NCBI RefSeq assembly: GCF_003626755.1
Contig: NZ_RBCJ01000002.1
Location: 62,001-126,000, forward strand
Source of the DNA: Ulvibacterium marinum
GTDB lineage: Bacteria > Bacteroidota > Bacteroidia > Flavobacteriales > Flavobacteriaceae
Length of the DNA: 64,000 bases
Direction: 5' to 3'
Part shown: piece after piece, positions 34,887 through 43,428 of the stretch
Layout: every line of letters starts with the position of its first letter
Numbering within the stretch: position 1 is the stretch's first letter
Translations under genes and position numbers: made by a program
The notes under the pieces: generated by a model
Database searches by the model: none
Told to the model about the DNA's origin: nothing
The model's input: the letters and a program-made list of their open reading frames with translations, nothing else

Positions 34887-35439
34887 GACTTGGATTTTCT
34901 GGGGCGTTGGACCAAAGCAGGTAATTACCACCTAATTCGATCATTTTCTCCTTCCAAAAGGCTACCGAGGATTTTTGGATAATGGCACTTTCATATTTGT
35001 TCTTGACCACGATCCAAGATTTTGAAGACAGTTCTTGGTCCAATTGAAGGGAAGACCAACCAGAATAACCTAAGAAGAATCGGATATCGTTTTCCGAAAT
35101 AACCTTTTGGTTAATAAGGCTTATGGTCTTTTCAAAGTCACCTCCCCAATAAATACCGTCCGAGATTTCTATGCTATTATCGATTAAATGAGGGACCTTG
35201 TGGATGAAGTACAGGTTGTCCTGCTCTACAGGGCCTCCATTATACACCTGGAAAGGAATACTAATTTCGGTGACCAAGTCATTAATGTGGTATTCTAAAG
35301 GTTTGTTCAAAATGAACCCTACAGAACCTTCCTCATTATGTTCCGCTAGGAGCACAACTGAACGATTGAACGAAACATCCCCTGTTAATGAGGGCTCCGC
35401 AATAAGAAGCTTACCTTTTTTAGGTTTTAGACCTACCAT
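34879..35439 (-). CDS. YqgE/AlgH family protein
   Basis: The 186-residue protein matches the YqgE/AlgH (UPF0301) family along its length: GKLLIAEPSLTGDVSFNRSVVLLAEHNEEGSVGFILNKPL and FFLGYSGWSSLQLDQEL are its two signatures. The function of the family is not settled. It is a conserved cytosolic protein, here between the aminotransferase and HU genes, an order typical for the flavobacterial core genome. Confidence 0.93.
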   Translation of the reverse strand: MVGLKPKKGKLLIAEPSLTGDVSFNRSVVLLAEHNEEGSVGFILNKPLEYHINDLVTEISIPFQVYNGGPVEQDNLYFIHKVPHLIDNSIEISDGIYWGGDFEKTISLINQKVISENDIRFFLGYSGWSSLQLDQELSSKSWIVVKNKYESAIIQKSSVAFWKEKMIELGGNYLLWSNAPENPSLN

Positions 35440-35503
35440 AGTTTATATAGTTGTCAATCTAAAATAAGACAATTCCCATAAATACCAAAAGCTAGGATAC
35501 AAA

Positions 35504-35537
35504 AAGGCATCCTAAACCTCTTGGTAAAGGATGCCTT
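35504..35537 (-). terminator. Terminator of the HU gene
   Basis: A perfect 10-bp stem (AAGGCATCCT paired with AGGATGCCTT), 14-nt loop, then five T on the minus strand. It lies 24 bp after the HU stop codon. Confidence 0.82.
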
Positions 35538-35560
35538 GATATATTGTACAATGGTATAAA

Positions 35561-35833
35561 CTAGTTTACCGCGTTGCCTAAATCGGCACCTGCCTTAAAC
35601 TTAACAACATTTTTAGCTGCAATTTGGATAGTTTTACCGGTAGAAGGATTTCTTCCTTCCCTTGCATTTCTTCTAGATACGGACCAAGATCCGAAACCAA
35701 CTAGAGAAACTCGGTTTCCACTTTTAAGAGATCCCTCTACATTTCCCAAGAAAGATTCCAATGCCTTTTTTGCCGCTGCCTTAGTGATGCCAGCATCCGC
35801 TGCCATAGCGTCGATTAATTCTGTTTTGTTCAT
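35561..35833 (-). CDS. HU-family DNA-binding protein
   Basis: The 90-residue protein is a complete HU/IHF subunit. Helices come first (MNKTELIDAMAADAGITKAAAKKAL), then VSLVGFGSWSVSRRNAREGRNPSTGKTIQI, which contains the DNA-bending beta-arm with the Arg-Asn-Pro tip, and the C-terminal helix FKAGADLGNAVN. HU binds and bends DNA non-specifically and compacts the nucleoid. The gene is monocistronic, with its own promoter at 35881-35911 and terminator at 35504-35537. Confidence 0.97.
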   Translation of the reverse strand: MNKTELIDAMAADAGITKAAAKKALESFLGNVEGSLKSGNRVSLVGFGSWSVSRRNAREGRNPSTGKTIQIAAKNVVKFKAGADLGNAVN

Positions 35834-35880
35834 AATGTAATTAAATTAATTGTTGTTAAAATAATTTTAATACCTAACAA

Positions 35881-35911
35881 CAAATTTATATGGATTTGCC
35901 ATGAACACAAG
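35881..35911 (-). promoter_or_regulatory. Promoter of the HU gene
   Basis: CTTG (35911-35908), 19-bp spacer and TAAATTTG (35888-35881) on the minus strand. The leader would be about 40 nt. Confidence 0.65.
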
Positions 35912-36011
35912 TAAAATGGAGGGAAATCCCCGTTTTTGTTGATAACTCGGGGCGTTTGTTGATAAAGTAGGGCGATTTTTACGTTTCTCGCAGCCCAATA
36001 ACGGCGGGGCC

Positions 36012-36959
36012 TTACGCCATATGGGCCGATTTGGACAATTTAAGGCCGTTTAAGATTTCTTGGGACCTCATTTTTCGTTTCCCAGATAATTGCATTTCCA
36101 AAAGTTGAATGAAGCCATCCGAAACAGCAACACGAATTTCCTTTTTGTCAAATAGGATCTGGCCATTTTTATGGGAATGATCTTTCCTTTCCATCGCAAC
36201 GGCGTAAATCTTTACCAATACGGTTTCGGTGTCATTGATTAGCATGGTCCATGCCGCTGGGTAGGGGCTTAACCCGCGGATATGGTCATGGATTTCCTGA
36301 ATAGGGCTATTCCAATTGATACGACAGGTTTCCTTGTGTATTTTGGGGGCTTTTTTTAGATTTTGGGAGTTACTTTGTTTGTTTCTTTTTATAGAACCGT
36401 CTTCAATCTGTTGGATGGTCCTCAATACCAGATCCGCACCTAAAAGCATCAATTTGTCATGAAGCGTCCCTGCCGTATCTGTTTCTTCGATGGCCACTCT
36501 CTCTTGAAGTATTATTTCACCCGTATCTATTTTTTCGTCCAAAAAAAAGGTAGTGACCCCGGTTTCCGTCTCCCCATTGATAATGGCCCAATTAATAGGT
36601 GCCGCCCCCCTATATTGTGGCAATAAGGAAGCGTGTAGGTTAAAAGTGCCATATTGAGGCATATTCCATACGGCGTTCGGGAGCATCCGAAAAGCGACTA
36701 CCACCTGTAGATTGGCATTCAATGACCTTAATTCGTTTAAAAAGGATGGGCTCTTCAGATTGGTAGGTTGTAAAATTTTGATATTTTGCTGTATGGCATA
36801 CTTTTTTACTGCCGATTCCTGAAGTTTTCGACCACGGCCAGCGGGCCGATCTGGAGCGGTAATTACACCCACAATGGCATAGCCGCTTTCCACCAATTTA
36901 GACAGTGAGGCTACTGCAAAATCAGGGGTTCCCATAAAGATAATTCGTAATTTCCCCAT
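36012..36959 (-). CDS. fmt: Methionyl-tRNA formyltransferase
   Basis: The 315-residue protein adds a formyl group from 10-formyl-tetrahydrofolate to initiator Met-tRNA. Signatures are FMGTPDFAVASLSKL at the start, the folate/catalytic stretch HASLLPQYRGAAPINWAIINGETETGVTTF near residue 108 (with Asn-His-Asp chemistry residues) and LDEKIDTGEII; the C-terminal domain that binds tRNA is complete. One base separates it from the stop of recQ upstream, so the two genes form an operon. Confidence 0.97.
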   Translation of the reverse strand: MGKLRIIFMGTPDFAVASLSKLVESGYAIVGVITAPDRPAGRGRKLQESAVKKYAIQQNIKILQPTNLKSPSFLNELRSLNANLQVVVAFRMLPNAVWNMPQYGTFNLHASLLPQYRGAAPINWAIINGETETGVTTFFLDEKIDTGEIILQERVAIEETDTAGTLHDKLMLLGADLVLRTIQQIEDGSIKRNKQSNSQNLKKAPKIHKETCRINWNSPIQEIHDHIRGLSPYPAAWTMLINDTETVLVKIYAVAMERKDHSHKNGQILFDKKEIRVAVSDGFIQLLEMQLSGKRKMRSQEILNGLKLSKSAHMA

Positions 36960-36960
36960 G

Positions 36961-38856
36961 TTACATCAGTTCGTATTCGTTTTTGGTATTTATCCGTATT
37001 TCTCCATCTTCCAAAAGATTAGCGATGGCTTTTAGGATGCTATCCTCTTCATACGCCAACACTTCTATCAATTGCCTGGATGTTCTTTCTTTTTCCCTTA
37101 ATAAGGTCAATATTTTTTTGGGAAGCGATTCCAGACTTTCGGTATTTTTAAAAACTCTCTTTAGACAAACATCACATATACCACATTCTTTTGTACCCTT
37201 TTCTCCGAAATAAGCCAAAAGTTGTTTGTTTCTACATGTGGAATCCGTGTTGACATAGCGGAGCATATGCTCCATATTTTCTTGCTTAATCCTATTTTGT
37301 TCCTCTACATTTTTGGCAAATACGTTTATAGTGATATCATCCTCCCTGGGTACAAGAAATAATACGTTCAGGTCTTGATTGACGGCATTGTATACAATAA
37401 TGCCATCCTTTTCCAATCGACTCAATATTTGGATGACATTTTCTTCGTTTTGTCCTGTTTTTTTGGATACAAGATTAGTATTTATTTTTGTATCGAAATC
37501 GAAAACTCCGCCATAGGTCCTTAATAGTGTTTGGACAATATCTGCCAGGGCGCGATTTTTCTCCAGATATTCAAAAATTTGCTGTTTGCTTGCCAAAAAA
37601 CGGATGGTACTTGTCTTAAAAAAGGATTCGGAGAGGGATATTACAGAGTTTAAATCCAGGATACGGAACGCGTTATAGGTAAGCCTGGTATTCAACTGAT
37701 ATGCAGCGCAAAATGTATTGAAGTTCAATGGATAGGCTTCGTTGCTTCCACCACCATAAGGTATTTGAAGGTAGTTGTTGAGTCGGTTATATACTTTTTT
37801 TAAGAATGATACATCCGGCAAGACACTTAAAAACTGATTCCTTGCTTGTTTTTCATCTGTTTTATTGGTAATAAGAACAGCTTTTGCCGTTTTGCCATCC
37901 CTGCCCGCTCTACCAGCTTCTTGGAAATAGTTCTCCAAGCAATCCGGAATTTGGTAATGTACAACGAGTTCTACATCCGGTTTGTCTATGCCCATCCCAA
38001 AGGCATTGGTGGCAACGATTGTTTTCACGTGGTTAGTAAGCCATAAATTCAGTTTCCTCTCCTTTTCCGCATTGGAAATCCCACCATGAAAAAAGGTGGC
38101 GCTAATAGCATTCGCATTCAAATAATTGGATAATTCCTCTGTTAGGCGTCGGGTGCGGACATAGACGATACTGCTGTTTTTTGCTTTGGAACAAAGCTGT
38201 TTGAGCCTGTAAAGTTTATCCTCTTCCCAAATTACGGTAAAGGCAATATTGTTCCTGGCAAACGAGTCCTTAAATACCGAATGTCTTTTGAACTGTAAAT
38301 TTTCAATGATATCCAGAGCTACCTTTTCCGTTGCAGTGGCAGTAAGCGCCAAAAATGGCACATTAGGATGTAGCTCCCTTAACTTTGAGCATTCAAGATA
38401 AGCCGGTCTAAAATCGTGTCCCCATTGTGAGATGCAATGGGCCTCGTCTATAGCAATTAGGTTTACGTTCATCCGCTGTATCCTTTCGAGTACCATTTCC
38501 TGTTTTAAGCGTTCTGGGGAGAGATATAGGAATTTGTAATTGCCGTAAATACAGTTATCCAGTAGGTTGCTTACCTCCTCAAATTGGATTCCTCCAGTAA
38601 GTGCCATAGCCTTGATGCCCTTTTTTTTAAGACTATCAACCTGATTTTTCATTAATGCTATCAGTGGGGAAACAACGATACAGATGCCTTCCCTGGCCAA
38701 GGCGGGCACCTGAAAACATATGGATTTTCCTCCACCTGTGGGCAAAAGCGCAAGTACATCCTCGTCATTTAGGACACCTTCAATGATATTTTTTTGGGAA
38801 CCCCTGAATTCTGAAAACCCCCAATACTGTTCTAGAAGTTCACTTGGACTTTCCAT
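36961..38856 (-). CDS. recQ: RecQ-family ATP-dependent DNA helicase
   Basis: The 631-residue protein has the full superfamily 2 helicase core: Walker A PTGGGKS (39-45), DEAH in AIDEAHCISQWGHDFRP, ALTATAT, and the RecQ-specific motif AFGMGIDKPDVELVVHYQIPDCLENYFQEAGRAGRDG. A zinc-binding set (Cys in DSTCRNKQ, then CGICDVC) and a short winged-helix-like region follow. No HRDC domain is seen, which is usual for the short flavobacterial RecQ. It unwinds DNA 3' to 5' in repair and recombination. Its ATG overlaps the stop of the upstream ATPase gene by one base. Confidence 0.95.
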   Translation of the reverse strand: MESPSELLEQYWGFSEFRGSQKNIIEGVLNDEDVLALLPTGGGKSICFQVPALAREGICIVVSPLIALMKNQVDSLKKKGIKAMALTGGIQFEEVSNLLDNCIYGNYKFLYLSPERLKQEMVLERIQRMNVNLIAIDEAHCISQWGHDFRPAYLECSKLRELHPNVPFLALTATATEKVALDIIENLQFKRHSVFKDSFARNNIAFTVIWEEDKLYRLKQLCSKAKNSSIVYVRTRRLTEELSNYLNANAISATFFHGGISNAEKERKLNLWLTNHVKTIVATNAFGMGIDKPDVELVVHYQIPDCLENYFQEAGRAGRDGKTAKAVLITNKTDEKQARNQFLSVLPDVSFLKKVYNRLNNYLQIPYGGGSNEAYPLNFNTFCAAYQLNTRLTYNAFRILDLNSVISLSESFFKTSTIRFLASKQQIFEYLEKNRALADIVQTLLRTYGGVFDFDTKINTNLVSKKTGQNEENVIQILSRLEKDGIIVYNAVNQDLNVLFLVPREDDITINVFAKNVEEQNRIKQENMEHMLRYVNTDSTCRNKQLLAYFGEKGTKECGICDVCLKRVFKNTESLESLPKKILTLLREKERTSRQLIEVLAYEEDSILKAIANLLEDGEIRINTKNEYELM

Positions 38857-39419
38857 TACCCAAGATTTAGCAGATTCAATACATGGTTCTTTCTTTCTTC
38901 CACCGGAACCTTGGGGACAATATAAAGATCATACCCAAAATGTTCGTAAGTGCTCGTTAAGCATTTATGTATACGTAGGGATTCCTCATAGCTCTCAAAT
39001 CGTGCGTTGTCCACCATATGGATTTCGGGCCAGGGGGGCATCATCAATACCATGTCATAACGAAACGTCTGGCAGGCCTTTGTGAAGGTATCGTCATATT
39101 TCTGTCCAAAGCAGTCCATATAGGCCAGTACGTCCGGAATACCTCTATCAAAAAAAACGATATTCTGATCCATCCCCTCAACGGATTGATGTTGAGCAAT
39201 TCGCTGCTGTAGCAATTTTGTATTAAATTGGATAGGATCTTGCACGGAAACGATAGGATTTATGGTGAAGGACTCCAGTCCGGCTTGTTCCTTTTCCTCG
39301 AGGGTCATGTTTCTGATTACTTCATGGAGACAGGTGAGCCCCATTTTTTCCAAGCTTTGGATTACCGAGGTCTTTCCGGTACTTGGCCCACCGGTAATTA
39401 CAATTTTTTTTGGATTCAA
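38856..39419 (-). CDS. P-loop ATPase/kinase-like protein (AAA_28 type)
   Basis: The 187-residue protein has a Walker A motif, GGPSTGKTS (10-18), and a further stretch, VFFDRGIPDVLAYMDCFG, typical of the NadR-kinase-like AAA_28 family. A later RFESYEESLRIH may bind the base. The reaction is unknown; relatives phosphorylate nucleosides or small molecules. It heads the ATPase-recQ-fmt operon and is divergent from the DUF493 gene 90 bp away. Confidence 0.85.
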   Translation of the reverse strand: MNPKKIVITGGPSTGKTSVIQSLEKMGLTCLHEVIRNMTLEEKEQAGLESFTINPIVSVQDPIQFNTKLLQQRIAQHQSVEGMDQNIVFFDRGIPDVLAYMDCFGQKYDDTFTKACQTFRYDMVLMMPPWPEIHMVDNARFESYEESLRIHKCLTSTYEHFGYDLYIVPKVPVEERKNHVLNLLNLG

Positions 39420-39488
39420 TAGTTATGTATATGATAGTTACAAAAGTAATCAATAGACGTTAGGTTAAGAAATCTGTTGACGAAGCAT

Positions 39489-39496
39489 TATCTTTG
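39489..39496 (+). promoter_or_regulatory. -7 box for the DUF493 gene
   Basis: TATCTTTG fits the -7 consensus exactly and lies 13 bp before the ATG at 39510, which implies a very short leader. No good -33 element was found. Confidence 0.4.
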
Positions 39497-39509
39497 CAAA
39501 AACATCTTT

Positions 39510-39797
39510 ATGAATACCGAGAAATCAGATGAGTTTTACAGTCGTCTAAGGGAACAGCTTCAAGAAAGCACTAGCTGGCCCTCCAACTACTTGTATAAAT
39601 TTATAGTCCCTACCGATACCGAGAAGATAAATAGGATACATGGTATTTTTGACAACACCGGGGCAGTAATTGAATCCAAGAAATCAAAAAAGGGAAAATA
39701 TACCAGTATATCCATAACCGTAAACCGGAAAAATCCGGATGAGGTTATCCAAAAATATAAGGAAGTTGGTGACGTGGAGGGCGTAATTTCCCTTTAA
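39510..39797 (+). CDS. DUF493 family protein (YbeD-like)
   Basis: The start is ATG 39510 (95 residues), supported by the -7 box just upstream; the earlier in-frame start at 39477 would lie in the promoter. The sequence WPSNYLYKFIVPTDTEKINRIHGIFDNTGAVIESKKSKKGKYTSISITV is the DUF493 ferredoxin-like fold, which resembles the ACT-type regulatory domain. Function is unknown. It is the first gene of the conserved DUF493-DUF4290-murA group. Confidence 0.9.
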   Translation: MNTEKSDEFYSRLREQLQESTSWPSNYLYKFIVPTDTEKINRIHGIFDNTGAVIESKKSKKGKYTSISITVNRKNPDEVIQKYKEVGDVEGVISL

Positions 39798-39881
39798 GGT
39801 GAGTATTGGGGATATTTTTGTTACTTTGCAAAGATACCCGTAGAACTACTCCTAATTAATTTTTAAGCTAAAACTTTTAAT

Positions 39882-40526
39882 TTGAATCAAGTAGAGAATT
39901 TAGAATACAACACGGAACGTCCCAAGTTGATCATACCGGAATATGGCCGTCATTTCCAAAAGATGGTGGACCATGCTGTTTCCATTGCCGATGATTCCGA
40001 AAGAAACCGAGTGGCCAAGGCCATCATAAGTGTTATGGGAAATTTGCAGCCACACTTAAGGGATGTCCCGGATTTTCAACATAAACTCTGGGATCAGTTG
40101 TTTATCATGTCCGACTTTAAACTCGATGTAGAGTCACCTTTTCCCATTACTTCCAAAGAGGTATTGCAACAAAGGCCAGAACCGTTGGAGTATCCCCAAA
40201 ATCACCCTAAATACCGTTTTTATGGCAATAACATCAAAAGAATGATCGATGTGGCCGTAAAATGGGAAAAAGGCGATATGCGGGACGGTCTGGAATATGC
40301 AATTGCCAACCACATGAAAAAGTGCTACTTAAATTGGAACAAGGATACGGTAGACGATAAGGTAATATTCAAACACCTGCACGAACTGAGCGACGGCCAG
40401 ATAAACTTGGTGGACGAGAACCTTACTGAAAGTGGGCAATTCCTCAAAAATAGAATCTCCAAAACAGGGCGAAGCGGTTCCAATAAGAAAAACCAAAGAA
40501 ACAATCGCGGTAAAAAGCGATACTAA
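39882..40526 (+). CDS. DUF4290 family protein
   Basis: The 214-residue protein starts with TTG at 39882. No ATG or GTG lies in frame in front, and the family begins with the LEYNTERPKLIIPEYGRH stretch that follows within eight residues. NPHLRDVPDFQHKLWDQLFIMSDF-type sequence (here starting at residue 56) is diagnostic. The C-terminus is a basic, low-complexity tail (GRSGSNKKNQRNNRGKKRY). The family is restricted to Bacteroidetes and has no known function. It is 15 bp upstream of murA, a conserved pair. Confidence 0.9.
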   Translation: MNQVENLEYNTERPKLIIPEYGRHFQKMVDHAVSIADDSERNRVAKAIISVMGNLQPHLRDVPDFQHKLWDQLFIMSDFKLDVESPFPITSKEVLQQRPEPLEYPQNHPKYRFYGNNIKRMIDVAVKWEKGDMRDGLEYAIANHMKKCYLNWNKDTVDDKVIFKHLHELSDGQINLVDENLTESGQFLKNRISKTGRSGSNKKNQRNNRGKKRY

Positions 40527-40541
40527 CATTCCTAATCCTAC

Positions 40542-41849
40542 ATGGGAACATTTAAAATTGAAGGCGGCCACCAACTCTCCGGTGAGATCACGCCCCAAGG
40601 GGCCAAGAACGAGGCCCTCCAAATTCTGTGTGCCGTTCTTTTGACACCGGAAAAAGTTACCATCCACAATATTCCGGATATCGTAGATGTCAACAAGTTG
40701 ATATTATTATTGGAGGATTTGGGCGTAAAGATCCAAAAGAAGGGGAAAGGTTCATATACCTTTAAGGCAGATGATGTGAATTTGGATTATCTGCAGTCGG
40801 ACGATTTTAAAAAGGACGGTAGGGGACTACGGGGATCTATAATGCTAGTGGGACCATTGTTGGCTCGTTTTGGGAAGGGATATATTCCCAAACCGGGAGG
40901 CGATAAGATAGGTCGACGTAGGTTGGATACCCATTTCGAGGGCTTCATTAACCTGGGCGCCAAATTCCGATACAATAAGGAAGAACACTTTTATGGTGTA
41001 GAGGCCAAAAAGCTAAAAGGCACCTATATGCTCTTGGACGAGGCTTCCGTAACCGGAACGGCCAATATTGTAATGGCCGCCGTTCTTGCCGAAGGCGAGA
41101 CTACCATATACAATGCCGCATGCGAACCTTATCTACAACAACTTTGTAAAATGTTGAATCGTATGGGGGCCAAGATTTCCGGAATTGGATCCAATATGTT
41201 GACCATCCAGGGGGTAGATCAACTGGTGGGTACCGAACACACTATGCTTCCTGATATGATAGAGATCGGTAGCTGGATCGGTCTTGCTGCCATGACCAAA
41301 AGTGAATTGACCATAAAGAATGTCAGTTGGAAGGACTTAGGCCTTATTCCCTCTGTTTTTGGAAAACTGGGTATCCAAATGGAACGCAAGAACGATGACA
41401 TTCTTATTCCGAAACATAAGGATGGATATAAAATACAGAACTTTATAGACGGCTCTATCCTAACCATTGCCGATGCTCCTTGGCCAGGGCTTACCCCTGA
41501 TTTATTGAGTATAATTCTTGTAGTTTCCACCCAGGCCAGGGGAGAGGTGCTTATACATCAAAAGATGTTCGAAAGCCGTTTGTTCTTTGTGGATAAACTC
41601 ATAGATATGGGAGCTAAAATTATTCTTTGTGATCCCCATAGAGCTACGGTCATTGGTCATGATTTTAAATCTACCTTAAAGGCCACTACCATGGTTTCCC
41701 CGGATATAAGGGCAGGTGTTTCCTTATTGATCGCGGCATTATCGGCAAAGGGCACCTCTACCATTCATAATATTGAACAGATTGATAGGGGGTATGAGGA
41801 TATTGACACAAGACTTAGAGCTATCGGAGCTAAAATAGTACGAGTTTAG
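40542..41849 (+). CDS. murA: UDP-N-acetylglucosamine 1-carboxyvinyltransferase (MurA)
   Basis: The 435-residue protein catalyses the first committed step of peptidoglycan synthesis: transfer of enolpyruvate from PEP to UDP-GlcNAc. It has the two-domain inside-out barrel and the active-site Lys22 in GAKNEAL. The active-site loop reads KPGGDKIGRRRLDTHF: Asp121 replaces the catalytic Cys that fosfomycin alkylates. The other motifs (ASVTGTANIVMAA, GSWIGLAAMT, KESR-like FESRLF) are normal. The Cys-to-Asp form is active but resists fosfomycin in other bacteria. A weak hairpin (41848-41871) could end transcription. Confidence 0.96.
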   Translation: MGTFKIEGGHQLSGEITPQGAKNEALQILCAVLLTPEKVTIHNIPDIVDVNKLILLLEDLGVKIQKKGKGSYTFKADDVNLDYLQSDDFKKDGRGLRGSIMLVGPLLARFGKGYIPKPGGDKIGRRRLDTHFEGFINLGAKFRYNKEEHFYGVEAKKLKGTYMLLDEASVTGTANIVMAAVLAEGETTIYNAACEPYLQQLCKMLNRMGAKISGIGSNMLTIQGVDQLVGTEHTMLPDMIEIGSWIGLAAMTKSELTIKNVSWKDLGLIPSVFGKLGIQMERKNDDILIPKHKDGYKIQNFIDGSILTIADAPWPGLTPDLLSIILVVSTQARGEVLIHQKMFESRLFFVDKLIDMGAKIILCDPHRATVIGHDFKSTLKATTMVSPDIRAGVSLLIAALSAKGTSTIHNIEQIDRGYEDIDTRLRAIGAKIVRV

Positions 41850-41882
41850 TTCTTGCGCCCAATCAGGAACTTTATGGATTGA

Positions 41883-42881
41883 TTATTTTTCTACTAAAGA
41901 CCCATCGGGATATTGGGCAAACCTTCCCTTTTCCTTTGGGTGCACGTTATCGGGATAGGGCCATGGCCAACCTCCGAACTGTGTGATACGATATTCTTGC
42001 ATCGCTTTTTGAATTTCTTCTTCGGTATTCATGACAAAAGGTCCATATTGAACAACAGGCTCGTCCAACGGTTTGCCCTGCAACATCAATAGCGATGCAT
42101 CTTTTCTTCCGTTTCGGATAGTTGTATCATGAGAAGCGTCCAACGCTATTCCAAAATTTCGCTGAATCACATTATCACCTATCTTGAGCTCCGAACCTTC
42201 ATAAAAATATAAGGTTCTGTTTATGGGAGTATCTGTTTTTGGGATGCTAAAGGAGGTATTGGCATTTAAATGGATGTTCCAAATAGCAACTTCGTTTTCA
42301 GCATTTGCCGCCCATGAATCCGGAGCAGGTTTTGGTGCCGTAACATCCTCATAAAGGCCAGCAACTATTTTTACCGTACCTCCTTCAAACTCAATAGTTG
42401 GAATGTCCTCATGCCATAGCATTTTAAAATGGGGATCCACAAATTTGCTTGCTTTGGGCAGGTTTAGCCAAATCTGAAAAAGCTCCAAGGGGTTTTCCTT
42501 TTCCGTCTGCAACAAGGGAAACATTTCCGAGTGTTGTACACCTCTGCCAGCGGTCATCCACTGCACATCCCCTTGACCAAAACGACCGGCAGCACCTAAT
42601 GAATCGGAATGGTCACAATACCCTTTGTTCACTATGGTAATGGTTTCAAAACCTCTATGGGGGTGAGAGGGAAATCCAGGAATAGTTTGCCCATGATACA
42701 TGCGCCAACCGTCTTTTACGGTAAAGTCGTTCCCCAAATTCCTACCTTCCAAAGTGGCTGCCGGGGACATGTCTTCCTTTCCCTTGGGATAATGGTCCAA
42801 ATGATACACGCAGAACAAAAATGGATCTTGGGTCTGCCAGGGAAAACCCAAGGGGAAACTATTTTTAACGGGACTTTTCAT
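41883..42881 (-). CDS. Pirin family protein
   Basis: The 332-residue protein is a bicupin of the pirin family. The N-terminal cupin carries HPHRGFETITIVNKG and the metal-binding DVQWMTAGRGVQHSEMF (His, His, His and Glu); the second cupin ends near residue 290. Family members have quercetinase activity or act as iron-dependent regulators. It has an extra C-terminal tail (about 30 residues) with Pro and Lys. It is convergent with murA, 33 bp apart, and is the last gene of the minus-strand block starting at 50317 or later. Confidence 0.92.
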   Translation of the reverse strand: MKSPVKNSFPLGFPWQTQDPFLFCVYHLDHYPKGKEDMSPAATLEGRNLGNDFTVKDGWRMYHGQTIPGFPSHPHRGFETITIVNKGYCDHSDSLGAAGRFGQGDVQWMTAGRGVQHSEMFPLLQTEKENPLELFQIWLNLPKASKFVDPHFKMLWHEDIPTIEFEGGTVKIVAGLYEDVTAPKPAPDSWAANAENEVAIWNIHLNANTSFSIPKTDTPINRTLYFYEGSELKIGDNVIQRNFGIALDASHDTTIRNGRKDASLLMLQGKPLDEPVVQYGPFVMNTEEEIQKAMQEYRITQFGGWPWPYPDNVHPKEKGRFAQYPDGSLVEK

Positions 42882-42981
42882 GAATCACAGTTTTTGGATT
42901 TTTGTCTATTTGTGTTTTGAGGTATTATGTATAGTTATAATAATTGCCTTTTAAGATGTTTGATAGTCTATTCTGTTAGGG

Positions 42982-43341
42982 CTAGGCTTTTTTTGTCGAG
43001 ATTTTAATACTTGGGGTTATTGGAATTTTGGTGCCTGAGCTTGTCGAAGGCACCCCATATTGGGTATAGTTTCTAGATAACCTTGGTAGCCGGTTATGTT
43101 TACCATCTATTAACGCTTCTTTCTTTTTTCTGCTCCAACCTTGAATTTGTTTTTCACGTTGAAAGGCTTCATCAATTCTATTAAAGATTTCCACATATAC
43201 AAGATTTATTGGTAATCTTTTTTTGGTATGATTTGCTCCCTTTCCATTTTGGTGTTGCCGTATTCGGAGTTCAAGGTCTTTAGTACTTCCGGTATAATAA
43301 CTCCCATCGGAACATTCCAAAATATAGGCATAGCCTTTCAT
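42982..43341 (-). CDS. GIY-YIG nuclease family protein, bracketed by palindromic repeats
   Basis: The 119-residue protein has the GIY-YIG core (about residues 3-80): YAYILECSDGSYYTGST, LRIRQHQNGKGANHTKK with the catalytic Arg, and the metal-ligand Glu in FQREKQIQGWSRKKKEALI. The C-terminal 25 residues, including GVPSTSSGT, are not part of the domain: those codons are the palindromic repeat at 43030-43054. A second, inverted copy lies 22 bp upstream of the start codon (43363-43387). Single-domain GIY-YIG proteins of this type (UPF0213 relatives) have unknown targets. The repeats suggest it could cut or mobilise such palindromes; this is inference. Confidence 0.85.
   Translation of the reverse strand: MKGYAYILECSDGSYYTGSTKDLELRIRQHQNGKGANHTKKRLPINLVYVEIFNRIDEAFQREKQIQGWSRKKKEALIDGKHNRLPRLSRNYTQYGVPSTSSGTKIPITPSIKISTKKA
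43030..43054 (-). repeat. Palindromic repeat, copy A, inside the GIY-YIG coding region
   Basis: Read on the minus strand it starts GGTGCCTTCGACAAGC and ends TCAGGCACC (25 nt): a 7-bp stem around an 11-nt loop. It is translated in frame as VPSTSSGT. It matches the inverted copy at 43363-43387 at 23 of 25 positions. Confidence 0.75.
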
Positions 43342-43362
43342 TGTCCTAATTTATGAGTGATA

Positions 43363-43387
43363 CGTGCCTTCGACAGGCTCAGGCACC
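43363..43387 (+). repeat. Palindromic repeat, copy B, upstream of the GIY-YIG gene
   Basis: On the plus strand it starts CGTGCCTTCGACAGGC and ends TCAGGCACC, inverted relative to copy A. It lies between the GIY-YIG start codon (43341) and the stop of the TolB-like gene (43429). Confidence 0.75.
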
Positions 43388-43428
43388 CATTTTGAACAAA
43401 TTTTCCGCGCATAGTTTTACTCGCGATA

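Noticed and set aside
41848-41871. Hairpin after murA (AGTTCTTG...CAGGAACT) as a terminator
   Set aside because: It has one G-T pair and no clear T-tract; listed only as a weak possibility in the murA entry.
42982-43387. Complete insertion sequence around the GIY-YIG gene
   Set aside because: No transposase and no target-site duplication were seen; only the palindromes and the nuclease gene are present.
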